A stretch of DNA of 64,000 nt from Thamnaconus septentrionalis (GCA_009823395.1 CM020506.1:7856001-7920000), one strand, 5' to 3'. Numbered from the stretch's first letter, positions 25,600 to 38,630 are shown. Made by a program: numbers and translations. Notes: generated by a model not told the origin, from the letters alone.

Positions 25600-25735
25600 T
25601 AATTAGCATGATTCATGCTGGCGACACCTGTCAGACATGTTTAGAAGCGTCTTAATGGGGATGTCTGGCAGCGAGTGGATCAGACGGCAAACGATTACAA
25701 TCATTACACACCAGATGCCTGATCATTTTATCTCC
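25600..25735. promoter_or_regulatory. candidate conserved non-coding element
   Basis: Unique sequence with TTAATTAGCATGATTCATG, CACCTGTCAGACATG and repeated GATTACAATCATTAC-type sites (homeobox, E-box and TGACA/TGTCA-type motifs). The motif density suggests an enhancer, but this is a judgement by eye. Confidence 0.25.
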
Positions 25736-27867
25736 CAACTGTCAACACCACCAGGCCCAGACTGAGACGGAGCCGCTCGGTCCGGACTCGGCGTTGATAG
25801 TCGGCGCTGGTCTTTGTTGAGCTTGTACACCCTGTACAATTAAAAAATCTGTTTATTTTCAGATACTTCAGCAATTTAATTTGTGATCCACTGAAATATC
25901 GACAAAGAACCACCTCATTTTTAGCACCACATCTTCGTAACCGCCCATGTGATGGCCATATTACTGTACCGTAGAGCTGCAGCTGTCGATTGTTTTCCAT
26001 TTGATTGAACGATTGGCAAAAAAAAAAAATGTGAAAGACTGAGACTGTCAATTTGTCCTATATTTCACAAAATAATACAAATAAAAGGACAAATAAAGGA
26101 ATATATCCTGATGTCATGTTAAACACAGCCGTTTAGTAGCCGCGAATTCAGAAAACAAACCCTGGATTCTAGAAAATTTTAATTTATTCATTAATTAATT
26201 TTATTCGATTTGATTAATGACTTCATCGATGCTGCACTGTGACTCATGGAGAGAGACGCCACGGTGGAGTCAACATGGGACAGACAGCCCTTTGAGTGAA
26301 AAAGAAGCTTCTCCTGATTTGGTCGTTCACATGTATTTGGAGCGAATGAGCGATTAAATTTAAACTTACAAATTACTGTGACACCTCAGACAGTGAGAGG
26401 CATGAAGTCCTGAAAACTCCGGGCTCGCGCTCTGGATGGCGATCCTGAATTCTCAGGATGAGACCTTGTCTCAACCGACCAGTAAAACTGTCTGTCTGTC
26501 TGTGTGTCTATCTGTCAGTGGAGAGGTGTCTCTGCCGGCGTGGCGGCCAATCTTTGATATAATGCTCAGTCTGTCTCTCCACAGTCCCAAGAAGGGGCTG
26601 TCATGCTTCAGCAGGCCAGATAATTATTTCTCTCTTATCCCGGCTTGCCAGGGCCAATCCCAGCCATCAATAGAAGCCAGGGAGCGGGACCACTTCCCAT
26701 CACCTCTCTTCTCTGGCTCCTTTCTCTTCCATCTCTCTTCCTCTATCTCTCTCACTTTGTCTCACTCACCCACTTCAAGACCACTTTTTCTCTTCTTTTC
26801 TTTTCTTCTTTCTCCACCCTCCTCCTCCCCCACCTCCTCAACCCCTCTCGGCCTGTCGCCGTGTCACTCTCACTTCCTTCCTTCCCTCCGGGATCCTCTC
26901 GGAATAGATTTGCTGGGTGATGATGGCAGCGAGTCGGTGGGTCAGTCGGTCGGAGAGAAGCGCTCCCGCTGCCGCCGCCAGAAGTCAACACTTCATGAGA
27001 GATGCGGGTTGTTGCTTTCCACACTCATGACGCAGAGCAGACGAAATTGCGCCAGTCCTTCCATCCGGCCCTCCTCGTCACTCCACCTGCTTTGAATGTG
27101 GCCGCATTCACATCGACTCCTGTTCCAAGACACTCGCAGCCCAGTTTGAAAGGCTCTGTTGTCAGTGTGTTTTTATTCCTGTAATGCGAGTCCACTGCAG
27201 AGCCAAGGTTTTTTTCCTTTCTTTCTTTCTTTTCCTTTTGTGAAAGATGTGGGAAAAGTCCTCCGCAGTGGTAATAGGATGTTGCTACAGTAATTGCTCC
27301 CTTTGTTCCAGGTGAGTTATGTTTCCACTAATTCAATTCATTTTTCATCAGCGTCGGCTGACCCGTGACTCAAAACAAGTTTTGGTTACTTCAGCGTGAT
27401 ACCGAAGAGCTCGGCGCAGGTGTGAGAACCGCCTCACTCAACCAAACCCAACTTTCCCATCATAATTTGCTTGAATTCCGGGGTCGTTTCCCTGTTTTTG
27501 TGTTATTGCTTGTGGACTCGGACGAGACAGACGTGCGACAACACAAAAGAGTTGCCAAGCGTCTCTGTGTCGCCGGCAAAGTTTGAGCCTGTCGTCTCCC
27601 TGCTTATGGTGCTTTCAGAGTAAAGCGCCAGGCATGATGTAATCGCAGGAAATGCAAGCGTCGCATCGCTCAGTCATAATTGGCTCGTATGGAAGGCGCG
27701 GCATTATGTGACGTGATTGCCTCTAGTGACGTCTCGTGTGTTTGCTTCTGTACCTTGACTTTGTTTGTATTTCTTTGTGCTTGGTGTGAATGGAAGTGTG
27801 GAAATTAGGTGTGTGCAGGTTGGAAAGTTTATCCCTCCGTTTGTTTGACACACGTCAAGCTTGGAAT

Positions 27868-28300
27868 GAATGAATGAATGAATGAATGAATTTTATTATT
27901 GTGTCATGTCCAAATAGGACCCATCCCTTTCAGGATTATAACACACCACCAAAAAGCACATTAAATTATAACATTCACTTCCTGTAGATGACGCCACAAT
28001 TCACCATAGGTTAAGACCTAAATAAAGTGAATAAAATAAAAACAACAGATTTAATATCTCACCTAAATGTTCTCTTAGCCCAGGCTTTCTCTAAATATTC
28101 GGCAAGGGCAAATACCTTGTCATCAAAAAACCATTTTAGTCCGTCTGCATCATTCAGCCACATCAAATCAACAGTTTCACACCTATCAAACAACTTCTGA
28201 TGCAATTCATGGTACAAAGGGCAATAAAACACAAGTGGAACTCATTCTCAATATCGAAGTCACAGTAGTCACTGCTTTTTGGACATTAATCAAGTTTCAA
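27868..28300 (-). mobile_element. truncated LINE (3' end of reverse-transcriptase ORF)
   Basis: On the minus strand, from about 28290 down to TGA at 28059-28061, the sequence encodes the C-terminal end of a non-LTR retrotransposon protein. It has a cysteine/histidine pattern (YCDFDIENEFH, then VFYCPLYHELHQKLFD) followed by an acidic/aromatic tail ending EYLEKAWAKRTFR. A one-base frameshift after the EFHL part breaks the frame, so it is a dead copy. About 170 bases of 3' UTR follow and the element ends in a (TTCA)n tail (27868-27891 on + as GAAT units). Only the last ~80 residues remain. Confidence 0.8.
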
Positions 28301-28449
28301 AGGGGCACATGGACAGTGATTTTATTTTTATTTCTTAGAGACTAACCTTGACAATGGTCTTTTAATATCGTGGCTTGAAGCCCGAACAAATGTGCACAGA
28401 TGGACGGAGAAATTTAACACACGTGGTGATTTTTGGCGTGTCGGATTAG

Positions 28450-28745
28450 AGAAACAAACTAAGCGTCTCTCACCGCCGGGCAGCAGGAGCTGAGCTGGCC
28501 TTGATTCGGAAGCCGTGCATGTTAACCTGTGGCCCCGGGGCAGAGCGAGCGGCCCTCAGCAGATCGAAAGCAAATAAACAAGTCCTGCCAAAAGAGGCGG
28601 CGACGGTGCAGCCTGTCTCCAGCAGATAAGACGGAACAATGGCCCTTAATAGGCCACCGAGAGACGCGCGGCCGTCACCAGCCCTGGTGCTCCCCGCTCC
28701 TATCTGCTCGCCGGCTAACAAAGGAAACAAGATGCTCTCCCTTTT
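28450..28745. promoter_or_regulatory. candidate conserved non-coding element
   Basis: A GC-balanced, non-repetitive block with CAGCAGATAAG (GATA/E-box), AACAATGG (SOX-type) and AAATAAACAAG (forkhead-type) sites. It lies just outside the LINE remnant. No coding potential was recognised. Confidence 0.22.
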
Positions 28746-31714
28746 CTTTCTTCCCCTGCTGAGAGATTAGCCGTGCTTAACAGGGGCGCGGGCATGAAAA
28801 TGTGTATTTGAGTGATAATTCGGCAACGCATGCAAAACTTGTGACAAGGAGCCTCACGGAAAGAAGATGAATACAACTGCTTTCTATCCCCGTCCCCTAC
28901 CTCGCCGTGAGCCAAAACTAGGAGGAGAAAAGTACTCGGTGTTTGTTTACTGTGTTATCAGCCTCTGGGATGAGTATGAAGATGCTCCTCGCGCGTCTTG
29001 CAGTTTTCCAGCGTTTCTTAGGATTTTTTTTTTGGCCTTTACAGCTTTTTTTGCCCCCTGAAATACAACATGGAGATTTGAAATAAGTCGTTTCCAAGAC
29101 ATGTAAAGGGACAAGAGTCCTAAGGTGTATGAGCCATGTCTCTGTGCTACTACTGCTACTGAAGTAGGCCTAAAAGCAACGGACTGCAAGCAGGAAAGCA
29201 GATTCCTCATGTTAAGGCACCTTTTGTTTTGTTCAAGTTAGACACAAAAGCCTTGGCAAGGTTTTTTTTTTTTTTACTTCGTCGTCTTCTTCTTTTGAGG
29301 ACGCTACCAGCAAGGATTCTATTTAGAATCGATTCAGAATCGTTTCACAGTGCAAAACGCAGGCTGAAAGAAACACAAAGATCCTTTAACAAGAGCGAGT
29401 TTGCACGTTCGCCCTTTGCGCCGCCTTCTGATGAAAGAAATCCACCCCTCTGCCAAGTCGCTGACCTGAAATGAATGCCTTTTTTTTTTTTTTCTTACGG
29501 ACGCACGGTGGCTGCTCCTGCCTCTGTGACAGGAGCTCAAATGCGGTGGTGGAGTGTGATGATGGAGAATTTAGGGGGATTGGCGGCTATCAGAGCCAGT
29601 GTGAGCCGGATCCTGCACTGCGGCAGTCGGAAACGCAGAGATTTGCCCCCTGAACTCGCTCCCTATTTTTATTTACTACAGAGCAGAATGGCATTACGTC
29701 ACCGTCAGGATGCAGCTGCTGCGTATCTATTGTGACAAGCACCGAAATATCTCTCCTCTACTGTTCCTCTAAGCAAACACCAAGCAAGCACGGCCGATTC
29801 GGTCTTGCCCGGCGAGCAGTGGGCTGCCTCGTTCAAGACGTGCTGACCGTCATTGACAGAAGAACCACAGGCAGAAGAAACTTCCTTGAGATTAGTGTGG
29901 ATGCAGTTCTTTCAACAGAGCTGAATGTAGAAGAAGAACATAAGAATTGAGTGTTTTTTCTCAATGGAAGGTTGGATTCTTCGAGACCAGTGCCAGTGCC
30001 AGTGTCGCCTTGTGCACTGACAGTCATTGAGCTGATCAGACTTAAGGTAGCAAATCTGATTTGTTCACTTTAATCGGACAGAAAGACTCTGCTGCCACTT
30101 TCTGTCGGCCCTCGACCAGGTCCAGGAGATGCAGGATGTTCCAGTCATGACAAGTGAGTGTGCCGTCATATGGCAGAACCAAATAATAGAGGAAACTAAG
30201 ATGCACTTTTCCCGCCCTCCAGCATCTCTGCATGTTTTAATTTTAAAGCTGCATTCCTGTGGGTGAGCCAGATCGCATTATCTCTCTTCAAATTACAGCG
30301 ATGAGGTTGTCGTGTGGGCGCGGACCCGGGATCCCAACTCGCAAATGGCAGGAGTGGGAGAGCTTCTGCGTCAAATGTGTTTCTCTGTTTGGCATTTAGT
30401 GGAGATTTTTTTACATGACGACTCCTGAAGCTCACTTCTCACCCATATTGGCAAAAATAAAAGGGGGAAAAAGGTCATTGCAGCTAAAACTTGCAACTGG
30501 GCGCCGCCCCCGCTACCTGCTGCATCCAATATTTTCTCTAAAAATGCGTTTACTTGTGTGTCAGGCCACATAAATCATGTCCGATGTACCATTAATATAC
30601 CTCGGTGTCAATAGTGGATGCATGAATGGAAGAAATATGGTTCTTCCCCGCAGAGGCCGAAGTGAAGAATTACGCTGGGAAGGGCGAGAGTGGAGCCTCT
30701 CCAGCCAGCTTCCACAAAGAAGGCACCTAAATCTCTACTGCCCCCAAGTGGCCGCAGGACAACGCTGTGCACGCGTGTGCTTTTTTTAGACCCTCACTGC
30801 AAAGCCTGCAACACACAATTGGGTCTCCAACCGTCCTGAAACCCCGAGTTGATTGGTTGTCATTGAGTCATTAACATATTATGGAGTGCTGGCGCGCTGC
30901 CGGGACTAATTCCAGCTCCCTGCGTCGTTACATGCACATCACCATGTCACTGTTCTTGGCGGTGCAGCCACTGCAGGTCTGGGCACATTTATGATGAGAT
31001 CGATCTTTCCTGTTGGAAGTAAAACTTGGCTTATTTGCAGTTACTAGGCAGTGTCAACCCCCACCCTCACCTCTGCATGTGCGCCTCTGTCTGCACCCGA
31101 CGGTGGTGCACGCTCGCAGCCCTGCGGCGGCGGCGTGATACAAACACATGCACAAGTGTGGTATAAACTGTAGACGGAGCTTCGCAGGCTGTCAGAGGAA
31201 ACCCCTCCACTGCGGGTCTGCGGAGCGTCGAGCCGCTATCGTTTCACACCTCCCACTCTCCATTCCTCCCTCCCTCCCTTCCTCTCTCCCCCACCCCCCC
31301 CCCGACCGTCTGCCTTCTTCACACCGCCGGCCTCTCGACCGTCTGCAGCCCTTCGCACGGAAAAAACACCGGTCATCAAAACAGGCTGTGTTGCTCATGC
31401 AGTTTGTTTTGTTTGTTTGTTTGGGTTTTTTGCCTCCGTTCCCACCGCTCCATTCTTGTCAAAGGAGCACCAGTGGATGTTTCCTCCGAGTGCGTCTGGA
31501 GGCCGCAAACGCTCACACGTCACTGCGTAAACGCCGGCCGGGTTTGCCTGGGCGATAAGGCAGCGTAAGGTTGTGGATGTAATTGACGCTCGCCAGTCAA
31601 TACTTCAAAATCAGGTTTGAGTTATGAAGGGGTCGACATCTGGAGCAGAGTGCAATATATTAATAGCCCTCCGGAAGGAAATGAACATAAACGGCTCCAA
31701 TTAATCCCTGGACT

Positions 31715-31960
31715 TGTCCTTTTTAATGCGGCGGCCACTTTACATTAAACAGCCTCTCTGACCGTGCAAAGCAGGAAAAAAAGAGATCACTGATCGCGAT
31801 AAGGGCTCATCTCGCCGCGAAGAACGTCGCTATTTCCCGCCCGCAGTGCCTTCTTGAAATGAACTGCCGATGTTATCGGAGTTGTCTGGGATTGGATTAG
31901 CATTTTTAACCAGAAAGAGCAGGTTATCAGACAGCTGGGGTCTGAGAAGGAGCCGACGGC
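31715..31960. promoter_or_regulatory. candidate conserved non-coding element
   Basis: A unique block with GATCGCGATAAGG, GTTATCGG, GGATTAGC and GGTTATCAGACAGCTG (GATA and E-box-like) sites. It has no repeats and no plausible exon. Conservation is not demonstrated. Confidence 0.22.
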
Positions 31961-33172
31961 ATACAAAGCTCTTAGCTAAATTTCACTCATTACGTCTTCA
32001 ACAAAACCCTACAATACTGCACATATACATATATATTTGGCTATGCATTTACATAGAACTCATTTTCAGCATATGGTCAAAGCAAACGTGAATCGAAGCA
32101 AAAAAACAGACAATCAACAAATGAAGGATTCTTAAAGTGAGAAAGCCAATTAATGAATGAGATGATATGTAGAGAGCTCACTGACATCTGATTGGTCCGT
32201 ATGATCCACCTTTACTGTGAGGTTGGTGCCCGCCAGCCAATCGGCAGCCACTGGATATCAGCCAATAATGAGCTGATCAGCTGCATGTCCCCAATTATTC
32301 TCATTGCAACCAGCAGTTACTGTAACTTCCTGTTTTGTTTTTTCCCACATCTACAATGTGTTTTTCTCGCCAGTGTTTTTTGTTTGTGCATTTTCTTCCT
32401 CCTATTTTGCACGTCCCTCCTGTCATCCACAACACAACGCACCTAATCAGCATGAAGCAGCGCTCTGTGTTGACCTAACAGCATGCTCAGTGTCTGCGCA
32501 CGCCACCGCCACGTTACTGCCCACGTCTCTGTTTGTGTCAGCCCTCTCGCCGGCGCTCTCGCCTCTCCAGAAGGAGATATTCATTTGGATTGCGCACTGA
32601 GGACAATGCCGCGGCTGTCGCTCTGATACCGATCCAAGCCCTTGATCTTCTCTTCCCATAAACATCATTAGCTCACACCGAAAACATATACACGTTCACC
32701 GCAGCTGCACACGCACAAGCACGCACACACACACACAAGCTGTTCATCCAAATCGGCGCTAACAGATTAGCAGTGATTATAAACAAACATGGGGGATTAA
32801 TCCTGTGTACCCGCGGTCTACTTTCTTAGCGAGTTAGCCGGGGTAATTACCAAGTGGTAGATTGTTAGTGTAATCACACGCGCGCACGCACGGGCACACA
32901 AAACAATCTGCCTTGCTTCGCTGCCCCGCAATATTACTTTTTGAGCTCATTTTCTAAGAAAGTTGGCAATATCTTGGGTGGCTGGGTGGAGGAGGGAAGG
33001 TGCGACACTATTCTGGGAATAAATTGGCTTTCAAAATTCAAAAGTGAAATGATATTAGCAGCAGGTATAACAATCACATTGTGTTAAAAGGCCAAATGTG
33101 AAGGCTCACCTGCCTGCCTGGCCTGCTGCATGAGTCACTCGTCGCTTTATTGCAACAGTTCACATGCAACAA

Positions 33173-33529
33173 CAGTAGCTGCGTTTGCGTGACCCCTGGT
33201 ATTGCATAAAACCTAAATATCACAATAAAAAACTGGTAATGGAAACGCTGAAACTTTTAAAAACCTTTCAAATGTGGCTAAAAGGTTTTGACGCTCACCA
33301 GGTGGTTTTTCAGACGTATCCATATAGAGGTATATCGCAAAAGTGGCATGGAAACAATTTTTTCCCATATACACGTCAGCGGACGTGACGCACAAAAGCA
33401 GGCGTGATTCCCAGAGAATTACGTCTTATGCGCTTCACACCATTTTAAGGAAACATCTGCAAATCGCAATTGTACTTTGTTGAAATATCGATTTCATTTT
33501 ACGTAAAACTAATGGAAAAACAGCTACTG
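33173..33529. mobile_element. non-autonomous TIR element, ~357 bp
   Basis: Left end CAGTAGCTGCGTTTGCGTG is matched by the right end (TTCC)ATTAG-type complement ending CAGCTACTG at 33529, giving an inverted CAGTAGCTG end with a looser inner match. Right-hand internal sequence (AATTGTACTTTGTTGAAATA, ACGTAAAACTAATGGAAA) recurs at about 51112-51170, 55917-55985 and, inverted, at 10246-10330. This is a multi-copy TIR family, PIF/Harbinger-like on the evidence of the related copy at 51014. Confidence 0.65.
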
Positions 33530-34351
33530 ACAGCAGTCACCTGGCTATACGAGAAGCTAGTTAGCTGACTGCTTGCTTTGTGGTTTGAACAACAGAGGCA
33601 ATGCAGACCAAAAAAAAAGATGTCATCTGGGAAGTCAAACAGATGTTTGTTTGTTTTTTCTCGAGCAGGTGCCGGGCAGGCAACCAAAGTTAACTGTTCT
33701 CATACCAGACCAGCGGAGGGCGCTCTGTTATCGGTGGGGTGCTGCACTCACAATTTATAATACGGCCTAAAAATATTTTTTCAAATTTCAGTAAGGACAA
33801 AATGGCATGGTGCTGTTTTAAGGTTCAGAGCGTTTAGTTTTCTATTATTTGACTTCATTTTCACTCGTCGTTCTCTCCCGCTGCTTCACTTTCACCCACC
33901 AACAATGTGTCGGTTCATTCTGCTTCCAGCCGCGTGAAGCCTTCAGCCCGCCAAACAACTGTGCACCGAGATTGCACAGAAGGCGGCTTTCATTAGTGTT
34001 GCTGCGCGTCCTGGTGGCGAGAGTTTAAACTTTGAAGCGGCAGAGCTTGTTTCCTGCTCCCAAACATCCCAGAACGTCTGCGTGGAAAAAACACTGCTGA
34101 GGGTTTTGGGTTTTTTTTCCGTTGGCGGCCGACCGTTTTGTGCTTGAGGGGAACCTCCCGTCCGGAACAAATAGACGATATAAACCTACATCCTCTGCAC
34201 AAAACCTCTTACAATTGCACTGGATGTCTGAGTGAAGTGTTCCCACTTTTCATTGCCAACATGAATGGATTCAGCACACACACACATAGATTTGTTCTCT
34301 GCAACCTGGTTTCATTTTTTTACTTTTTTCTTCTCTTCTTTTCTTGAACAG

Positions 34352-34472
34352 GTTGAGGCGATCCTCGTCAACATCTTTGGTGGGATTGTCAACTGTGCCA
34401 TCATCGCCAACGGCATCACCAAGGCCTGCAGGGAGCTGGAGCTGAAGGTGCCCCTGGTGGTCCGGCTAGAAG
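34352..34472 (+). CDS. suclg2: SUCLG2 exon, CoA-ligase domain, 121 nt
   Basis: Acceptor TTGAACAG ends at 34351, after a long T/C tract. The exon enters in phase 0 and leaves in phase 1. It encodes residues 216-255: [18 protein letters not shown] then [18 protein letters not shown] and [13 protein letters not shown] and VPLVVRLEG are the most conserved blocks of the ligase domain and are near identical to human SUCLG2. The donor GTGCAC lacks the usual +5 G and is weak for a constitutive exon. The exon lies alone between introns of 25.2 and 6.0 kb. Confidence 0.97.
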
Positions 34473-34944
34473 GTGCACGCACATCCTCTCACGCACAAAA
34501 CAAACACAACGCAGTCGGGCGTTTCAGGTGTGTCCAGGCTAAAGCAGCTGAGGCCAAGCGCGATGTCTCTTGCTCCTCAGAATGATGGACACCACTGATC
34601 TCAGTCTGTCCATCTGTCCTGGGTGTGAAATGCTTAATCTTAGCAGAGACTCGTGACGCTGTTGAGCAACACTGACCTTCAAGTTAACATTTCGAACCAA
34701 AGCAGAGACCTTTCGCTGGTTGCTGAACAGTGCACATCCCGAGGCGGAGGCCGCCTGCCGCGTCTCTCCTGCTCCTCAGTGCGAAACCTATTCCAATTAT
34801 TTTATTTATTTTTTTCAACTTTGCACCAGTGGCGTTGCTCTTCACCTCGTGTCCCCTTTAGCCACGCCCTTCATTATCCCCCAACCGAAACGGCACTGAG
34901 GCACCTGAGCTCTGATTGGCTCACCTCTCACCTGCCCCATGCTA

Positions 34945-34945
<1 letters not shown>

Positions 34946-35038
<93 letters not shown>

Positions 35039-35060
35039 GCGTGCGTGTGTGTGTGTGTGT
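34946..35060 (+). repeat. (GT)n microsatellite, ~115 bp
   Basis: A TG tract with a few GC interruptions near its 3' end (GTGCGTGTGCGTGCG). Confidence 0.97.
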
Positions 35061-35664
35061 TGACCCTCAACACTTCTCACTGTATGTCGTTCCACACGCT
35101 GCTCATTTGTGCTGCACCTCATGTCAGGCTGTATAAGATCTATGTAGAAATTTACCCTGCAGTAAAGTCTGGACATTTTGAGCCTGAATTTGTCATTTGG
35201 TTTTCACATTAAAAAAAACAAACAGAAAACCTAAGAAAACTAGAAAACTTTATTCAAGGTTAATGCTAATTAGATTTTTTTTTTTTTTTATTCCTTCATT
35301 GACCCAAACAACAAAAAGTAAATAAAAAAGGAAGAGAAATAATTGAATGAAATGAATGTGCTATTTTATTTTTTGTAAACTCAAATATATTTTTTGTATT
35401 TTAGTTTATTATTATTTTTAAAGCTACTACTAACCCGCAGCCACTCGAGCGAAGCCATGTAAATCAGAGTGATTCCTAAACAGAGCCAGCGCAGAAGGTC
35501 GGTGCCGGTTCGCTCCGACCGCGTCTCTCTAGCCGGTGTCTAATCCGAGCTTTAGCCGCGGGTCATTACATCCTGGGCCGCCGTCTTGTGGAGAAGATTG
35601 CTTCAGAACCAATCGGCTCAGGCCGCCGCCGCCGGGCCGGCCACAGAGCAGCGAGGAGCGACGG

Positions 35665-35724
<60 letters not shown>

Positions 35725-35726
35725 CC
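35665..35726 (+). repeat. (CCTG)n tetranucleotide array, 15.5 units
   Basis: A perfect uninterrupted run of CCTG from 35665 to 35726. It reads open in all frames (for example PACL repeats) but is non-coding intronic DNA. It is the same unit as the human CNBP intron expansion. Confidence 0.97.
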
Positions 35727-36099
35727 GCTCTTCAGCGGGATCAGAGTGGATTAACTGGCACACTCTTAATTGGGGAGGCTGTCTTGAAAAGGCCTGAGTT
35801 GATATTATTGCCGGAGATTTATATATTCCCGCGTGTGGGGCAGGAAGGAAAGAAGTACGCTGATGGAGGCGATTCAGTAAATAGTTTCTTTATTTATTTT
35901 TTGAAAAAACCTTGTTTATTTTGGGTTTGTCGAGAGTCCGTCTGAATTGCGGCGGCTTTCCGTCGTCCTCGGAAGGAGGGGCCGCGATGCGTGTCATCGC
36001 CAAACAAAAATAGACCCCCTTCAATGAACACAAATACTTCACCGCCCCCTCTGGCTGCAGTGTAAACACAGACATATTGCTCTTTGAGAGTGCTGTCTG

Positions 36100-36395
36100 C
36101 CACAGTCGGAAGGGGGAGAGCGAGAGAAGGCGAGAAAAGAAATCCCATTTAATAGCCCTGGGAGTCCTGGGAGGAGGTGACTGCATTCGCTTAACCGTGT
36201 CCCCCCGGCCTATTGATTCACGGAGCCATTCCCCAACTGTCTGTAAAACAGCGAGGCTGTTTTCTCCCCTCAAAAAGAGTTCTGGCCATTTTCTCCCATT
36301 TAATTAAAAAGAGATGCAAGGCCCCACAGTACGGCTGGGATGGCCTTTCCACTGCTGACAGTGTCATTATGGCTTTAATAGCCATCTGCTGCAGC
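36100..36395. promoter_or_regulatory. candidate conserved non-coding element
   Basis: About 300 bp of unique sequence with AT-hook/homeobox-like strings (CCCATTTAATAGCC, CATTTAATTAAAAAGAG, ATTATGGCTTTAATAGCC) and CATCTGCTGCAGCTG E-boxes, ending at an (AC)n tract. In my judgement it is the strongest enhancer-like block in the last intron; alignment is needed. Confidence 0.28.
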
Positions 36396-36898
36396 TGAAC
36401 ACACACACACACACACACACGCAGTAACACACGGCGACACACGTAAAAACACACACACACCAATTCGCAGTTCGCTCCGGCGTTTCTTTAACCCCCAACT
36501 TCTGCGTGGACAAAGAGCCGAGTTTGAATTATGAAGCGACGGCCGACGCTTCCTCGTGTTCTTGCACTTTCCCACCGAGCCGCAAAACTGGAAGGTTTTC
36601 CATCGGATTCAGACGTAGGAATAATAAGAACATAAAAGAAAGAACAGAATCAGTGCAACCGGTCTTATGAAATATGCATGATGATATGTGAACCTTGCAC
36701 TCGTGATATTTACAGTGATCCAGCAAAGCCTTGTGCAGCTCGGTAATAATAACAATAATTAAAATAACTTTTTTTATACAGCTCCTTTCAAACTGTACAC
36801 ATCAAACACAAAACAATGGAAAAAGGAAAACAGACCGTAAAAACAGGCAGTAATGCTATTTGCATCAATTCTAAGTGCCCCATGCTAATGAATGAGAG

Positions 36899-37000
<102 letters not shown>

Positions 37001-38596
37001 GAACCTGAGGGTTTCTAAAAAGAAGTGGTGGAGTCAGCTGGCTGACTGGCTTCATGTTGGTCTGTCCAGAGTTTTCAAGCGCTGACAGGAAATGGCCAAT
37101 CAAATGCCCCCATGTTCTAACCAGGTGGTGGGTAGGAGTCTGCAGGAGATCCTGACCTAAAGACCTCCTGGCTTTCTGCTGCTGCTGCTGCTGTGTTTGG
37201 GAGATGAGAGCTCGGCCTTATATGAGGGAAGGTCAAGACCCCTTCCAGCCTTAAAGGTTATTAAAAGTCAAAATGAGATTGTGAAGAACACAGGAGGCAG
37301 GTGGAGGGAGGAGAGGGGTGATGTGGCTCCTCGTTAGTAGCTTAGTTCACATACAACTCTTCCTATTCACTTCCTGTTCAGCAGATTGTTTTTATAATAG
37401 TGTTTCCTGAAACAAGGCTGTAATTGTTAATTAAAACATGTTTTATATTTCAATTCTTCAAAAGAGTCACCTTTCATAAAAAGCATATTTAGAGTTATTT
37501 AATGTGTTTTTCTTTGCTGCATCATTACATCTATCTTGCTCATATATTTGATGTCTTCAGCGTCTATCTGCAGTGTAGAAAGTTATAAAGTTAAAAAAAA
37601 AATGGCATGAGAAGCTGTGTCCAAACTGCTAGTGTAGGTTTATCGTATATTTCACTGAGATATTCTCTCAGCGCGCTCACTGTGAACATATATCAAGGAG
37701 GATTTTTATTTGTTCCGTCATGAATTTCCACAAGCGACAACAATTTGTTTGCTTTTTGTCGGAGCAGCTCCGCGGAACCTCGCCTGGCCGACGCCACGCG
37801 GCGACCCTTCAAAGAGCCGAAGGCGGCTTCTCCTCCTTCCTCCTCGCCAGCTCCTCAGCTCCACCAAACTTGGCTCGTTAAAACCAGAATTAGACACACA
37901 CACACACACCCACACACACACACACCCCAGGCAGGCCTCATTGCTTCGGGTGCAACACGGTGGCCCCTAATTGACTGGCACATTAGAGTGACACTTTCAT
38001 AATAATGACAAGGACGCTGGCTAATTGGAACGGAGGTCCGACAGAACTGTGCGGTGTGGGAGGGGACTGAGCGTGTGCCGGGGAAAATATTTCACGCCGC
38101 TGCCTCGACCATTCTGTCCTGCTTTAGTCGACCAGTTTGTTGTCGGACCAGCTGAGATTTCTGGAGCGGCGCTGGGACGCCAGGAGTCCAGCGTGAAGCT
38201 GTTGGTTAAACTTAAGGTGAAGGCAATTAAAGACAAAGTTACTGGTGTTGATGAGGATGCTAAAGACCTAATTGGCCTAATAAGTTCTAAGCTTTATTTT
38301 TCAGCCTGTGTGAATTCGCACAACAATCATTTGCACGTCTTATTCGCTGGATGTGGTGGAAGTAAAGAGACTGAGATGCTGTTTGATTGACTCGCAGCTG
38401 CTTTTGTCCCTGAGCCCAGGCAGTAAATGGGCCTCTGGCAGCACCTAGTGGCTGCAGATGGGAATAAACATTGTCACACACTCAGGCACGCACACACACA
38501 CTCTCACACAGCTGGGCTGTATCCAGCTGGGCTCTGTCCTTGTCTCTGCTGCTGTGAGTTATCAGTGCTCCCTGCTGCTCGCAGTGGAACTGCAGT

Positions 38597-38599
<3 letters not shown>

Positions 38600-38630
<31 letters not shown>
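38600..38630 (+). repeat. (AC)n microsatellite, ~31 bp
   Basis: A short perfect CA tract; a second short imperfect one lies at about 38489-38510. Confidence 0.9.

Larger units (their letters stand above)
9143..34351 (+). other. SUCLG2 large intron, 25.2 kb
   Basis: Donor GTAAGT, acceptor GAACAG ending at 34351. It contains several transposon remnants (about 10246-10330, 16120-16372, 21445-21720, 27868-28300, 33173-33529), (AC)n/(GT)n tracts (22921, 24513), polypyrimidine runs (10709-10770, 11577-11680, 26690-26900), an exon-like segment at 20296-20433 and several candidate conserved non-coding blocks. No open frame in it has the length or recognisable motifs of a nested gene. Its size, against 0.6-3 kb for the four introns before it, suggests a regulatory role. 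Confidence 0.85.

Noticed and set aside
26436..27095. 219-residue + strand frame
   Set aside because: Its Ser/Leu/Pro/Phe content comes from a polypyrimidine (CTCTCT/CCTCC) region with no recognisable domain. It is intronic.
30654..30730. Exon-like segment after strong acceptor TTCTTCCCCGCAG (AEVKNYAGKGESGASP... stop)
   Set aside because: In the phase of the preceding SUCLG2 exon (phase 0) it meets a stop within four codons. The coding-like reading needs phase 1, which has no donor exon here.
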